A DNA stretch of 64,000 bases, from assembly GCA_012934845.2 (NCBI GenBank), contig WNNJ02003514.1:1-64000 (forward strand). Direction: 5' to 3'. Both the position numbers and the translations under genes were made by a program. Positions within the stretch are counted from its first letter, which is position 1; every line of letters begins with the position of its first letter. Shown here one piece after another: positions 22,484 through 34,212 of this stretch. A model generated the notes under the pieces. It was not told where the DNA came from. It saw nothing but the letters and a program-made list of their open reading frames with translations, and ran no database searches. This stretch comes from Pomphorhynchus laevis. Its lineage: Eukaryota; Acanthocephala; Palaeacanthocephala; Echinorhynchida; Pomphorhynchidae.

Positions 22484-22920
22484 CTCTAATATATAAGCAA
22501 ATATTTGGAATCCAATAATATATGACTGGAATGTCGTTTCATGTTTAGGTAAACAGTGTGTTCATAATGGCACAACACATCGCTATGATCTGTGCTAGGG
22601 CTTCTGGAGCAATTTGGCATTTCCGACGAAAATCACCGTAAACTTTTGCTTATTGTAAAAAAAATAATAATGTGTAAATCAATTTCTCGGAATAGAAATT
22701 TTATCTCTTTTAAACCTCAATAATTCCACTGTTTTATTATCGGAGATTGATAACATGTCATTTAATCTTAAGTTTACCCCAGGTTCCTCCATACTCGAAG
22801 TTTCACTAGTGAGATCTTTAAGTGGATATCGGACGAATCACTTATAGAAGGGGACAAATTGCTAACTACATATGTATTGTTTACAGTATTCCCCCTCGTT
22901 GCGATGGATCTTCAAAATCG

Positions 22921-23164
22921 AAAAACGTTTGTTTCTTAATAATCAGCTTTTAAAGCGATTCTTTCTGGCAGATAGGCTTTGTCGTATTTCTCCGTGTCAC
23001 TTTAACATACATGTCATTAACATTAACTATCGAATCTACTTACTGGTTGATATTTTCTCCGAATATGCGATCTGAGAGTTTTTTAAGAAAGATTTATTTT
23101 TACGTGGCAAATGCGTGCCAGCCACGCTTACATGACCACAACAACAAAAAAACAAAAATCTAAG
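22921..23164. repeat. 243 bp direct repeat, second copy
   Basis: Second copy of the unit at 22241-22483. Here the A-II 3' end at 23103-23164 continues into the full A-II element on the minus strand, so this copy is the original and the first is the duplicate. Confidence 0.8.
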
Positions 23165-25530
23165 TCATGTGTCAAGAAGGTGGGAACGGAGGAGGTATTT
23201 GAATGCGATAAACGAGGGAGCGCGGCGAACGTTGAGTGGGCGCTGATTCAAGGCGAGGGAGCGGCAACGAGGAAGGATCGGATACCCTACTTGTCGTAGT
23301 AATTGGGAACGTGGAGTAACAGGGAATGGCGGGAACGCAGCGATATAGAGATCAGGCGATTGTGGTCCAAGAAAGGGAGGTTGATGAACGATGGAGATCC
23401 GACAACGATGAGACAAAAAGCGACGAGAAGGCGGAGATGGATACGGATGTGGATTGTTGGCAAGGCGAGTTGGGTAATATGTGTGGTCGAAGCGACGGAG
23501 ATGCAGGAGCATTCAAACGGCAGAGTTGATGATGCGTTGTAGGGGTAGGATGATGAATTTTGGAGAATTGGTAAAAAGACAGACAGAAATCGATTTTACT
23601 GGTTAAAAAATTGTCTTATTATGGAAGAGAAGCGACGAAGATACATACAAGAACGGAAGTCGATAATGGGGCCTAATACGGCATATGCCACGGAGAATTA
23701 AGTTAGACGAGCGGACCTTGTTACTGACAAAGGTTTTAAGGGAAAGGTGATCATTGAAATGGAAGCCTAAGAAAGTGAGAGTATGGACTATGGGAATGAT
23801 TGAAAAAGGCAAAATATACAGGGGAAGAGATATGTTAGGTTGACGGGGGAGGATCCACATTATTTTAGATTTATCAAGGTTTAGAACGAGATGAAGGTGG
23901 GAAAGACGTTTGTAGATAGAAGACAGGTGGAGGCAGAAATGGCGATATCGTGTATGCGATGGGCGGGTGCATGAGCATAGATAGTATGTAAATCGGCGTA
24001 TTGCATGACGTTAAATGAGTACGATTTGGTAAACGGAGAGATATCGCCAAGCAGAAGAGAGATAAGCAGGGGACCTAAAACTGAAATTTGTGGGACCCCC
24101 GCAGAAAATAGGACTGGGAAGGGAGCATGATAAATTAGAGCAGACGCGAAAAGAACGGTCGGATAGATATGAAGCAAATCATGCAACAGTGGGGGAAGAA
24201 AAGCCGTAATCATTACGAAAACGAGAAAGGATGATGGTGGACTCGACGATGTCGAAGAAAAAGAAGAGGTCCACGGAGATGATAACATTATATAGAGCCT
24301 TTTCACGAGAAATTAGTAGGTCGTTGTAAACTTAAATGCAGGCGATTTCGGTAGAGTGATTAGAGCGGAAAGCGGATTGGAAAGGAGTGTACAGATTAGA
24401 TGAAGAGAGATAAACGTTGATCTGTATTAAGATGAGGCGTTCTAAGAGCTTAAAAGGGATAGAGAGAAGTGAAATGGGACGATAGCTAGAAGGAAGTGAA
24501 GGGTCAAGCGATTGTTTCTTAAGGAGTAGACGAACGATGGCCAATTTTCAGTGTAACGGGAAGATACAACTGCGGATTGACGAGTTAAACAATGTGGTGA
24601 GGACAGGGGATATCGATGAGCATGTGGATTTAAGTATGGGGGTAGCCAGAGAATCGGCAGGTTAGGTTTTTTGGGCAAGGACATAAGGACAGATGATACT
24701 TCGGTAGGTGAGACAGGGATAAGATGAAAGAGTTCCGGGAGGATGATGCTAGGCTGGGAAGAGTGAAAGGGATCGAGACGGGGAGTGAGTGAACGTAGAT
24801 ACCTTGGTCTAGAGAAATGACGAATAATCACGGAGATTGATGTTGCAAGACGAATAGCGAGCAAGGATTGAGTTAAAAGTATGTCAGAGAGACTTAGAGT
24901 TGAATGAAGTGATGATTTTATGCTGCCAGAAGGATTTGGTATTGGTACGTAGTAGGTTGAGATGAGACCAGCGAAGAGCAAGATAGGAATCACAGAGAAA
25001 CGGAGTGAGCGAGAGGATATCACGTCTGAGAGAGTGATGATAGACTCGAAAAGCATGACGGAGTCGGCACTTTGAGAATAGGCATTGGATGTCAAACCAT
25101 GGGACTTGGTGCAAGTAACAATGAGGATGAGGCTTGAAGGGCAAGATAAGATCGAGAGTGGATGTGAGTTCAGTGTCGAAAAGAAGAGTGAATCGTGAAG
25201 ATATGATGGTTATTGTGGGAGCGAATAGAGACGATTTGAGTAATGCAAAGCGGAAAGGAGGGAGATCAAGGTTTCTCCAATGGCGACGTTGAAAGGTAGT
25301 TGTGTGAGGCAAGGTGTGATTGGAAGTAATATTAGGGGTGATGAGAAAGTGATAGGATATACCAGGATAGAAGATGGACAGTGAGTTGTAGACACAGAAA
25401 GAAGATGGGGCGCCACCGAATTTTGGGGCGGGTGTTGGCAACTTGAAAATTTCGTCAATGTATCGAATGGAGAGGGATGTTTTGCTGTTTTCCTCGCGAC
25501 GGCTTTGAAAATGGAAGAAACGATCGAACC
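23103..25530 (-). mobile_element. CR1-like LINE copy A-II-1, 5'-truncated in endonuclease
   Basis: Minus-strand copy of subfamily A-II. Reading toward lower coordinates: end of endonuclease and linker (HQVPWFDIQCLFSKCRLRHA, near 25060), RT start (VLMSLPKKPNLP; SSYRPISLLSIPFKLLERL, 24440), motif B (AGVPQISVLGPLLISLLLG, 24090), motif C degraded (VMQYADLHTIYAHAP, 23990), thumb (FLGFHFNDHLSLKTFVSNKV, 23750) and C-terminal end (RRAPSFIAFKYLLRSHLLD, 23180). It ends in the GC hairpin at 23103-23135. Many frame changes. RT motif A is badly damaged. Confidence 0.8.
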
Positions 25531-25650
25531 CCTTTCTATATAGTGTTCTCATCTCCCTCGACCTCTCCTCCGCATTCGACATTGTCGACCACTCCGTCCT
25601 CCTTTCTCGCCTTCGTTATGATTACGGCTTTTCTTCCTCGGTCCCAATTT
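25531..25650 (+). mobile_element. Inverted fragment of A-II LINE (RT motif A region)
   Basis: Plus-strand piece reading SVLISLDLSSAFDIVDHSVL and LLSRLRYDYGFSSS, the RT motif A region. It corresponds to the segment present in opposite orientation at about 24180-24300 of copy A-II-1. It is joined head to head with the 5' end of that copy, so it is an inverted extra segment rather than a missing part. Confidence 0.65.
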
Positions 25651-26549
25651 GTGTATCAGTTTTAGTTTGAGTCCTCGTAAATTGTCATTTGGAGAAATTG
25701 TAAATAAATAATGTAAAACGTGCTTGAAGAGTGCAATGTCCTGCACACCAACATTAAATCTGTCTGTTTACATCTAAACAAGCAATCGCTTACCGGCTAA
25801 TGTATAATAACAAAAGGACCTATTTAAGTTCTTAATTGGGCAATTTATTACAAAATTTAAAAAATGTTAGAATTGAGTCTTTCTAGTTAGAATTGAGTCT
25901 TTCTAGTTTATCATATTATTAATTATACTTCATATCTCATAACCTATAGTTATTCGTGGCATCCCTATGAACCAGCCAAACTTATCACATATAAAATAAC
26001 GAGGCAATAGTCATTAGGACCTATTCTAGTATTTCCGAAAATACATTAATACAAGGAAAGTATCTTTACAAAACAGATTGTGAACATTGACTGCTAGTGA
26101 AAAATATGTTCATTTGTTTTTAACTTATTAAAACGATGAACATCATAGTCGCACACTAAAAATTCACTACGAATAGATAATATGACATATACAAATACTT
26201 TAACAAGTTGATTGGTAAATTGATTGCTATCGACAATTTAAATATTAATCCAGATTAGTTTATCAGGAAATGATATAATCCATAGTGAATTAACGCGCAA
26301 CGTCTTAAATATCATCAGTAAAAATAGAGTATTGCTTTTTATTCTGGGCACAATGTCACAACTAAAAAGAACTGTAATGGTATAAGAAGAAATCGATGAA
26401 GAACCCAATTTGCAACATTCGATGGATCATTTTCAGTCGTTTCTAATTATACCTACATTATATATTATTTAACTAAAGGTACCGAGCGCAGATCAAACAT
26501 TGCATCACAATCATGATAAAAGCATAAAAAATATACAATCAAATTAAAT
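25651..26549. other. Intergenic, no gene seen; small tandem duplication
   Basis: AT-rich DNA without a credible coding region. A 20 bp unit (TAGAATTGAGTCTTTCTAGT) is present twice in tandem at about 25869-25908. Confidence 0.4.
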
Positions 26550-26762
26550 AAATAAATAAAGATTTTCTTAAAAAACTATATAACTGATAAATACTTTAAA
26601 AAGAGACATGCGAAAAAACGACATCTAAAAGTCAGACGGTTGTTATCATTTAAGTAGTCATCAGTATGCTACGGGCTCAGGTCAACAGAGATCTGAGCCC
26701 TCCAGCCTCACAAACACGCCGTTCTCCGACTAAACAATCTCGGATCTTTCACCCCCGAAGAA
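26550..26762 (-). mobile_element. Jockey/I-type LINE J, 3' end fragment (J5)
   Basis: Minus-strand copy of the last coding part and 3' UTR of family J: 26675-26762 is the reverse complement of the GGCGTGTTGG and CTCAGATC blocks near the end of J1 ORF2. 26560-26670 matches the J 3' UTR, ending in an AATA-repeat tail. 5' truncation gives about 210 bp. It abuts the 5' end of copy A4. Confidence 0.7.
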
Positions 26763-28431
26763 ACCAGTACAGGCGAACTATCGACGACAACCATCGGTTG
26801 AAAAATTGATTGAAATACATTCTTACAAGATTATGGGAGGACGTAAGAATACAACTAAGACCGACACCAACTATGAACAACTGCACGTACAGTGCTTAAT
26901 ACACGACTGCAGCGTCTAGACAACAATCGCCTGCGACAAGAATAAGGCTAAAGAAGACTTCGTATGTGGTTTTTGTGCCAACAAACTAATCTGCAACCTT
27001 TCCAATAAGCACATATCAACATCCAACACGTCAACTCAAACTACCCCCGTCGTTTCTAATGTCCTTTATCCACCCACCGACCCTGCCACCATATACACTT
27101 CCCATTCCATGTCATCTTCACTCCCCGACACCCCACGTCCCGTCCTTCCCGTCTCGTTTCTCAATAACTTGCATCCATCAATCAAAATCACCTCCACCAA
27201 CCTCCACTATCCTTCCACTCATAACCTTACCTCACATCGCTTGTCACCCTCTTAATTATCATTATCCCCTATGTCTCCCGTCGTCAAACCAAATCCCTCC
27301 AAATCATCAACTGCCAGCTCTTCTATCGTGATCTCACCTACTCACGTCAGTCGTCCTCCTTTACGGAAGCGCTTTCCTTCTCGCGATCGTTGCGTCAGTG
27401 TCACTAATCCATCCCGACCGGTGTTCCACAAGGCTCCGTATTAGGCCCTATGCTTTTCTCTCTTCTTCTCGGTGACTTGTCTTCGATTTCTCATAAATTT
27501 AACTTCCATGTTATGCAATATGCTGATGACATTCTCATCTATGCTCATGCACCTGTTTATCGTATTCACGATCTTAGTGTTTCCGCTTCGGACTGTCTTG
27601 TCTCAATTTCCAATTATCTTTCTTCCCTTCGCCTTTCTCTGAATCCTAATAAATCCAAAATTATGTGGATCCTACCTCGACGCCTCGGCTTCGAACCTCC
27701 CTCCGTATCATTAAATTCTACAATTCTTCCAATCGTTGATAATCTCGTTTTCCTAGGCTTCCATTTCGACAACCGACTTTCACTTAAACCTTTCGTTAGA
27801 GATAAAGTACGCTCATCTACCTTGATACTCCGCAACCTCCGTCAAGTTCGTAGATTGATCGATTTCCCTTCTTGTATGACTCTCATATCTTCTCTTCTTT
27901 TCTCAAGACTTGATTACTGTCTTAGTCTATTTTCCAACTCACCTAAATCCACTCTTCTTCCTTTACAACGCATCATCAACGCTGCCGTTCGAGTTCTCCT
28001 CCGTCTTCGTCGTTTTGATCATACATCCCACTATCTTGTTTCTCTTGATTGGCCTACTATTTATTGTCGTGTTCAAATTCGTCTTCTTATCATTGCTTTT
28101 CGCCTTATAACTTCTCATACCCTTTCATTTCTCAACCTTCCTTTTCTCGACAATTCTCGTACTGTGTATTGTGCTCTGCGTTCCCGTAATTCCCTTCTTT
28201 TACATGTCCCAATCTACTCTACCTCTTTTGGCTTCCGCTCCTTCGTTGTGGCTGCTCCTCTCTTGTGGAATCAACTGCCTATTCATATCCGCCAATCAAC
28301 ATCTATGCCGTACTTCAAACGCCAAATCCAATTATTTTTCAACAATTAACTAATAACCTGTGATCTTTGATGTTCTTTTTTTTGTTTGTTAGTGGTCATG
28401 TAAGCGTGCATTTTGCACGCATTTGCCACGT
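26763..28431 (+). mobile_element. CR1-like LINE copy A4 (subfamily A-I) with internal deletion
   Basis: Starts in the 5' UTR. ORF1 begins at ATG 26833 (MGGRKNTTKTDTNYEQLHVQ) with a PHD-like cysteine cluster (CLIHDC, then DFVCGFCANKL) and one in-frame stop. ORF1 continues Pro/Thr/Ser-rich to about 27260, then KRFPSRDRC near 27368. At about 27413 the copy jumps to RT motif B; the endonuclease and first half of the RT are deleted. The remaining RT frame is open. It ends with the terminal hairpin GCGTGCATTTTGCACGC near 28400-28431. Confidence 0.85.
27450..28349 (+). pseudogene. C-terminal half of LINE ORF2 (RT motifs B-C, thumb, tail), copy A4
   Basis: Open frame of 299 codons, the best preserved A-I coding stretch. 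Motif B remnant TGVPQGSVLGP-like sequence lies just upstream (27420-27450, one base out: TGVPQ is read as VFHKAPY). Motif C is VMQYADDILIYAHAPVYRIH (27510). Then LNPNKSKIMWILPRR, FLGFHFDNRLSLKPFVRDKV, LFSRLDYCLSLFSNSPKS, LQRIINAAVRVLLRLRRFDH, LRSRNSLLLHVP and FVVAAPLLWNQLPIHIRQST, the usual CR1 C-terminal order. Without the first RT half it cannot be active. Confidence 0.85.
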
Positions 28432-29536
28432 TATGATTACGGCTTTTCTTCCTCCTCCGTAGCATGGTTCGCCTCATATCTATCCGACCGTTCCTTTCGC
28501 GTCTGTTCTAATTCAACATCCTCCCCCATCCCTATTTTTTGCGGGGTCCCAAAAGGTTCAGTCCTAGGTCCCTTGCTTTTCTCTCTTTTGCTTGGCGATC
28601 TCTCTCCATTTATCAAACCTTACTCCTTTAACGTCATGCAATACGCCGATGACATTCTAATCTATGCTCATGCACCCGCACATCGCATACACGATATCGG
28701 CATTTCTGCATCCAACTGTCTTTCTTCTATCCACAAACGTCTCTCCAATCTCCATCTCGTTCTAAACCCCGAAAAGTCCAAAAAAATGTGGATCCTTCCC
28801 CGTAAACCAAACATATCTCCTCTTATTGTATCTTTTGCCTCATCGATCATCCCTATAGTTCACAATCTCACTTTCTTAGCCTTCCATTTCGATGATCACC
28901 TTTCCCTTAAACCTTCGTCCGTGACAAGGTCCGCTCGTCTAACTTAATTCTTCGTGACATCCGCCGTATCCGCCCCCTTATCGACTTCCGTTCTTGTATG
29001 TCTCTTCTTTCATCACTTCTTTTCCCTAAAATCGATTACTGCCTTAGCCTTTTCGTCAATTCTCCAAAATCCATCATCTTACCCCTACAACGAATAATCA
29101 ACACCGCCGTTCGAAATCTCTTTCGTCTCCATCGCTTCGACCACACATCCACATATTTTGCCCAACTCTCCTGGCCCACTATCCACATCCGCATCAAACT
29201 CCGCCTTCTTCTCGTTACTTTTTGTCTCATCGCTGTCGGCTCCCCATCTTTCATCAATCTTCCTTTCTTAGACGACACTCGCCCCACCTCGCTATCGCTG
29301 CGTTCCCGTCATACCCTCTTACTCCACGTTCCTAATTACTCCAACAACTACGGTCTCCGATTTTTCCTTGTCGCCTCCTCACTCGCCTGGAATCAACTCC
29401 CTCTTGACGTCTGCCGCGCACCCTCCTTTATCACATTCAAACACCTCCTCCGTTCACACCTTCTCGACATTTGATTTACAGTTTTGTTTTGTTGTGGTCA
29501 TGTAAGCGTGCGCTGGCACGCATTCGCCACGTTAAA
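28432..29536 (+). mobile_element. CR1-like LINE copy A-II-2, 5' end fused to the 3' end of A4
   Basis: Begins TTATGATTACGGCTTTTCTT in the RT after motif A, directly at the last base of A4's terminal hairpin. Motif B is GVPKGSVLGPLLFSLLLGD, motif C VMQYADDILIYAHAPAHRIH (28640). A frame change near 28915 leads to LFPKIDYCLSLFVNSPKSI, LQRIINTAVRNLFRLHRFDH and VASSLAWNQLPLDVCRAPSF. It ends at the GC hairpin GCGTGCGCTGGCACGC (29505-29536). One frameshift in an otherwise open copy makes it fairly young. Confidence 0.85.
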
Positions 29537-29544
29537 ATCAATCT

Positions 29545-30775
29545 TTTTTATGTTTGGTAATCACAATATGATGAGCTTAAGAAACCTTAGTCTTTGCTAT
29601 GGGGGACGTCCTCTTAAAAAGAACCATAATCCCGAGATAGCCCAAGTACCCCCAGAGACGCTATTAGGTTTTCCTAATCAATGATATATGCTGAGCACGT
29701 TTCAGGACACACCTAGCTCTCTTCAGAATAGGTTTGAGTCTATCCAGATCAGCTTTTGCTGAACAATTCACCGTAACAGTGAACCACAGATATTTTACTC
29801 GACTTGCAAAGATGGGGAGTGGTTGAGGCTGCAAAATGGAGGAGAGTGCAGAAATTGCTAGTCTCTTAAGTTTCATTTTGGTGGCAGGGGCGCCATGAAA
29901 GTCTGCTACCTGCAATTTGTTGGAGCTTAAAATAAAATTGGATGAGGGTAACTGATCTTTTAATCTTGAAAAGAAACGGTTGATGTCCAAGACTACATCT
30001 TTGCACCTGCGTCCAGAAAACAGGGTTGTGGTATCATCAGCGTATACCACTAGATGTTAGTCGCTTTTAATTTTTTGTAAAGTTCAATATAGGCAGCAAT
30101 ATCTAAGATTGGAGAAAGTGGGGAACATTGAGGCACACCTATAATAGGGTATAACTGGCGTACATCAGGGTCATCTTCATAGAAAAATCGCTCGGTATAC
30201 AACATTATTTCGACCCTGTTAAGAATTCTCGCAGGCAACCCAAGAAATCTGAGGGAAGAGATAGCAAAAGGAATGGAAATGCGGTCCAGAGTGGAGAGTC
30301 CCCCGTCGAATTTTGAAGTGCCTGGAAGTGGCCCTGGGATTTTAGGATATTCGTGACATATAAGTCCCTGCTCCTGAAGTCACCCCAAGGCAGGATTGGT
30401 TGGGGATATAGCGTGGCTACATAATTATGTAGGGATAGCGACTCCTCATAAACTTTCATCAAGGCGTATGATACCGATCTAACTCAAGGCTCTCTCCTTT
30501 CAACAGGCAAACTTCTACTTCTTGAATATATTCCAAAAGGACGCCTGAGAAGGGCTAAGGCAAGAACTGCTCACCCTATCCCTGCTAAGCTGGGACCTAT
30601 ATCTAGTGATCGAGTATTCGTTCGAGAGGACCTGTCTGGCGGAAACAAAGAGATTAGGAATATATAGCATTTTAGCAAGGTCCTTGAGTTTTGTTGGAGT
30701 GGGATTGTATATTTAACGTTTATAGGTAGTCGAGAAGAACGCGGTAGCTTGCGAAGAGAGGTAGGAATTAAACAG
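29545..30775 (-). mobile_element. Jockey/I-type LINE J copy J3, inverted partner of J4
   Basis: Minus-strand part of J ORF2, without the 3' UTR: ALKRAQ-type block (29700), RVKYLWFTVTVN (29790), motif C VYADDTTTLFSG (30030), motif B GVPQCSPLSPILD (30110), then an internal deletion joins motif A surroundings to the linker (ESLSLHNYVATLYPQPILPW, 30420) and on to 30775. Broken in several places. It stands head to head with J4. Confidence 0.8.
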
Positions 30776-30791
30776 CAATAGGTGAAGTGCA

Positions 30792-31835
30792 TCGGTTTTC
30801 GTCAAGATAACAGTCATCAGCAGGCTCTGGCTGTTTTTCTTGACTTTTCTGCTGCATTTAACCGCATTTCCATTCATTTTATTATCTCTTCTCTCAGGTC
30901 CCTTGGGTTGCCTGCGAGAATTGTTAGCAGGGTAGAGATTCTGCTGGATTCCAAGCGATTCTACTATGAAGATGATCCTGATGCACGTCAGTTTTACCCT
31001 ATTACAGGTATGCAGCCTCAAACTTCCCCACTTTCTCCAATCTTGGATCCTGCTGCCTCCATTGAACTTTACAAAAATTTAAACGCGAGCAACATATAGT
31101 GGTATACGCTTATGATACAACAGTCCTGTTTTCTGGACGCAGGTGCAAATATGTAGTCTTGGACATCAACCGTTTCTTTTCAAGATTAAAAGATCAGTTA
31201 CCCTCATCCAATTTTATTTTAAGCTCCAACAAATTGCAGGTAGCAGACTTTCATGGCGCCCCTGCCACCAAAATGAAACTTAAGAGACTAGCAATTTCTG
31301 CACTCTCCTCCATTTTGCAGCCTCAACCACTCCCCATCTTTGCAAGTCGAGTAAAATATCTGTGGTTCACTGTTACGGTGAATTGGTCAGCAAAAGCTGA
31401 CCTGGATAGACTCAAACGTATTCTGAAGAGAGCTAGGTGAGTCCTGAAACGTGCTCAGCATCTATCATTGAATGTGAAAACCTAAGTGCGCCTCTGGGGT
31501 ACTTGGGCTATCTCGGGATTATTCTTATTTTTAAGAGGACGTCCCCCACAGCAAAGACTAAGGTTTCTTAAGCTCTTCATCTTGTGATTACCGAACATAG
31601 TCCGCCTGTACTGGATTATTCGGTGGTGAAAGATCCGGGATTGTTTAGTCGGATAATGGCGTGTTGGTGGGGCTGGAGGTCTCAGATCCCTGTTGACCTG
31701 AGACCGTAGCATACTGAAGACTACTTGAATGATAACGACCTGTCTGACTTATTGATATCGTTTTTCTTCATGTCTCTTTTTTCAAAGTATTTATCATTTA
31801 TTGTTTTTTAAGAAAGTATGTATTATTATTGATAC
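30792..31835 (+). mobile_element. Jockey/I-type LINE J copy J4, 5'-truncated in RT
   Basis: Plus-strand copy starting just before motif A (AVFLDFSAAFNRISIHF, 30830), with motif B altered (GMQPQTSPLSPILD, 31005), motif C changed to VYAYDTTVLFSG (31100), the RT thumb (RVKYLWFTVTVNWSAKADLD, 31350) and the GC-rich end of ORF2 to about 31700, then a 3' UTR to about 31835. 31151-31385 is identical to the matching part of J3 over about 235 bp. Confidence 0.8.
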
Positions 31836-31950
31836 AACGGAGCTTTATTCAACAAAATTTAAATAAGTTTAAAAATTAATGCACTATAAATTTTACAGTA
31901 GTAGTTAATGAGATACCTTCAACGACATATGACATCCCTGCTGACTTTAG

Positions 31951-32509
31951 GGCAACATTTCCGAAAGGCGGACACAACTAGGCAAGAAAAAATTATAAAA
32001 ACGAAAGATCGTTATTAGACATTTAAAAGCATCTTTCATTTTTTGCAGCATAGTGTAGGTAAAGTTTGAAATTAAAATTAAATTTTTTTCAAAAAAATTA
32101 AAATTTGAATATTTTTCAAGTAAGTGTTCGGATTAGTTAAAAATTATCACACAATGATAGCACATTATCTATCTACACCATATATAAGTTTTAGCTCGAT
32201 ACGACGTCTATTACGCTTCAGAGAAAATGTTCAATTTTTTGAACATAAAAATAATTTTTCAAAAGAAAATCGATATGATAACCCATACTTTTTTCATCTC
32301 ACAACATCGACCATCTATCAATTAACATTTACGCAAAAACTTAGGAATTGATTTATTCAGTATGTTGAAAAAATTTAAATTTTAATTTTTTAAATTAAAA
32401 AATAATAATTAAAATTTTAACATTGCCCTTGTAAGTAGTTTGTTTACTGTAATATTATTATGATACAATTACAAATCATATATTTACATTATTTTCAAGT
32501 TTGAGATTG
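31951..32509. repeat. Left arm of long inverted-repeat (foldback) DNA element
   Basis: 559 bp arm that is nearly the exact reverse complement of 33650-34212. The outer end is GGCAACATTTCCGAAAGGCG, the inner end GTTTGAGATTG. It is flanked outside by GACTTTAG at 31943-31950, which matches GACTTAAG just beyond the other arm at 7 of 8 bases. No transposase is visible. Confidence 0.8.
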
Positions 32510-33649
32510 ATTTAACATGTATTACGTTGTAAAACAAAATCTAATTTTTTGAACTTCAAAATACTTTTTAAGCACTTTGTATCGTAAAGATGACATATTT
32601 AAATTTACAAGAAACATATTTTTGCATGAGCATTCATGCATACCATATAATATAAAATATAATACATTAAATAATGAAATTTTAAGAATTGCAACAATAT
32701 GTAATGATATTGGCTTTCTTCAAAATCATTTAAATAATTTAATAGATACATATTTTAAACTAGGTTACTATAAAAATAACATCAAGCAGAAAATAGTAAA
32801 ATATATAAATCAACACAATAATATAAAGAATAAATTTAAACTCTTAAGTGGCAAATTTTTATGGATGGATAATAAATAATATACTTTGCATTAGAATAAG
32901 ATACTAGATAGTTATTTCAGAGGAAATACATCATTAGCATGTATTTGGCCCCGCTGCTGTTGGGTAGAGGAGCTAGCTGCCGAAACCTGATAGCATAGCA
33001 GTTCCTCCTGATGACCTCTAATTCTTATTCAGATACAACGTCTGTTATTTATTAGTCAATTCATAAAAATGACGTTTATTTTAAATTTCATTTTTTTAAC
33101 TTGATTTAAATTATAGAAAATCTAAAAACAATTATTAATTTTATTATTTAATTATTAAATTTTGATTTAGCATTATTATGTTTTGTTTATTTTATATTTA
33201 TATTAAATACGTAGACTCAGTTAGCTGATTTAATTGGTATGATATCCTATCATCATTTTTAACTTATCATTTCCAACTTACAATAAATCAACGTATACAC
33301 AAAAAAATTGGTATCATTACTTTATTATCTTGAATAAAAATAAATTTATTTTTAACAATTTTAAAAATTTTAAACGCTGGTTTTATTTCTTCAATAATGA
33401 GAAAACTGAAATTATAATGTGTTTGAACGATTTTTAGATGGTTTGGAATCTTCACGAATTGATCAGCGGACCGCTACGTGATGACAACGCATGTGTTGAA
33501 TGGCTCGAAACGATATTTTAAACTGTAATTAAAATATGTAACAGGAAAGAAAAAAAACAGTTTTAATAAATATCAGAGATGTCACTTAATAATGGGTCGA
33601 AAAAATCAACGTTATTATGTCTACACCGATGTCTCCACGCGAATTCCGC
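32510..33649. mobile_element. Centre of the foldback element, carrying Penelope-like copy 3
   Basis: 1140 bp between the two long arms. Most of it (32580-33235) is Penelope-like copy 3. The remainder, 33236-33649, is AT-rich with no coding region I recognise. The foldback element thus has no visible transposase and is probably non-autonomous. Confidence 0.6.
32580..33235 (+). mobile_element. Penelope-like element copy 3, 5'-truncated, inside foldback element
   Basis: Starts at TATCGTAAAGATGACATATT, the same base as copy 1, and encodes the same RT tail (FKFTRNIFLHEHSC to FLWMDNK, stop at 32879). The 3' UTR has a shorter AT run. The pseudoknot words are altered here (CTGCTG in place of CTGCTATG and AGCTGCC in place of GGGGCC). 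It ends with the family tail at about 33208-33235. Confidence 0.65.
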
Positions 33650-34212
33650 CAATCTCAAACTTGAAAATAATGTAAATATATGATTTGTAATTGTATCATA
33701 ATAATATTACAGTAAACAAACTACTTACAAGGGCAATGTTAAAATTTTAATTATTATTTTTTAATTTAAAAAATTAAAATTTAAATTTTTTCAACATACT
33801 GAATAAATCAATTCCTAAGTTTTTGCGTAAATGTTAATTGATAGATGGTCGATGTTGTGAGATGAAAAAAAGTATGGGTTATCATATCGATTTTCTTTTG
33901 AAAAATTATTTTTATGTTCAAAAAATTGAACATTTTCTCTGAAGCGTAATATACGTCGTATCGAGCTAAAACTTATATGTGGTGTAGATAGATAATGTGC
34001 TATCATTGTGTGATAATGTTTAACTAATCCGAACACTTACTTGAAAAATATTCAAATTTTAATTTTTTTGAAAAAAATTTAATTTTAATTTCAAACTTTA
34101 CCTACACTATGCTGCAAAAAAATGAAAGATGCTTTTAAATGTCTAAAAAAGATCTTTCGTTTTTTATAATTTTTTTCTTGCCTAGTTGTGTCCGCCTTTC
34201 GGAAATATTGCC
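33650..34212. repeat. Right arm of long inverted-repeat (foldback) DNA element
   Basis: 563 bp reverse complement of 31951-32509 with a handful of differences. It ends CGGAAATATTGCC and is followed by GACTTAAG. Long terminal inverted repeats, termini beginning GGC and a probable 8 bp target duplication fit foldback, MULE or Merlin-like DNA transposons; the sequence does not decide which. Confidence 0.8.

Noticed and set aside
29545-31835. J3 and J4 as one twin-primed insertion
   Set aside because: The two segments overlap over about 800 bp of the element, which twin priming does not produce.
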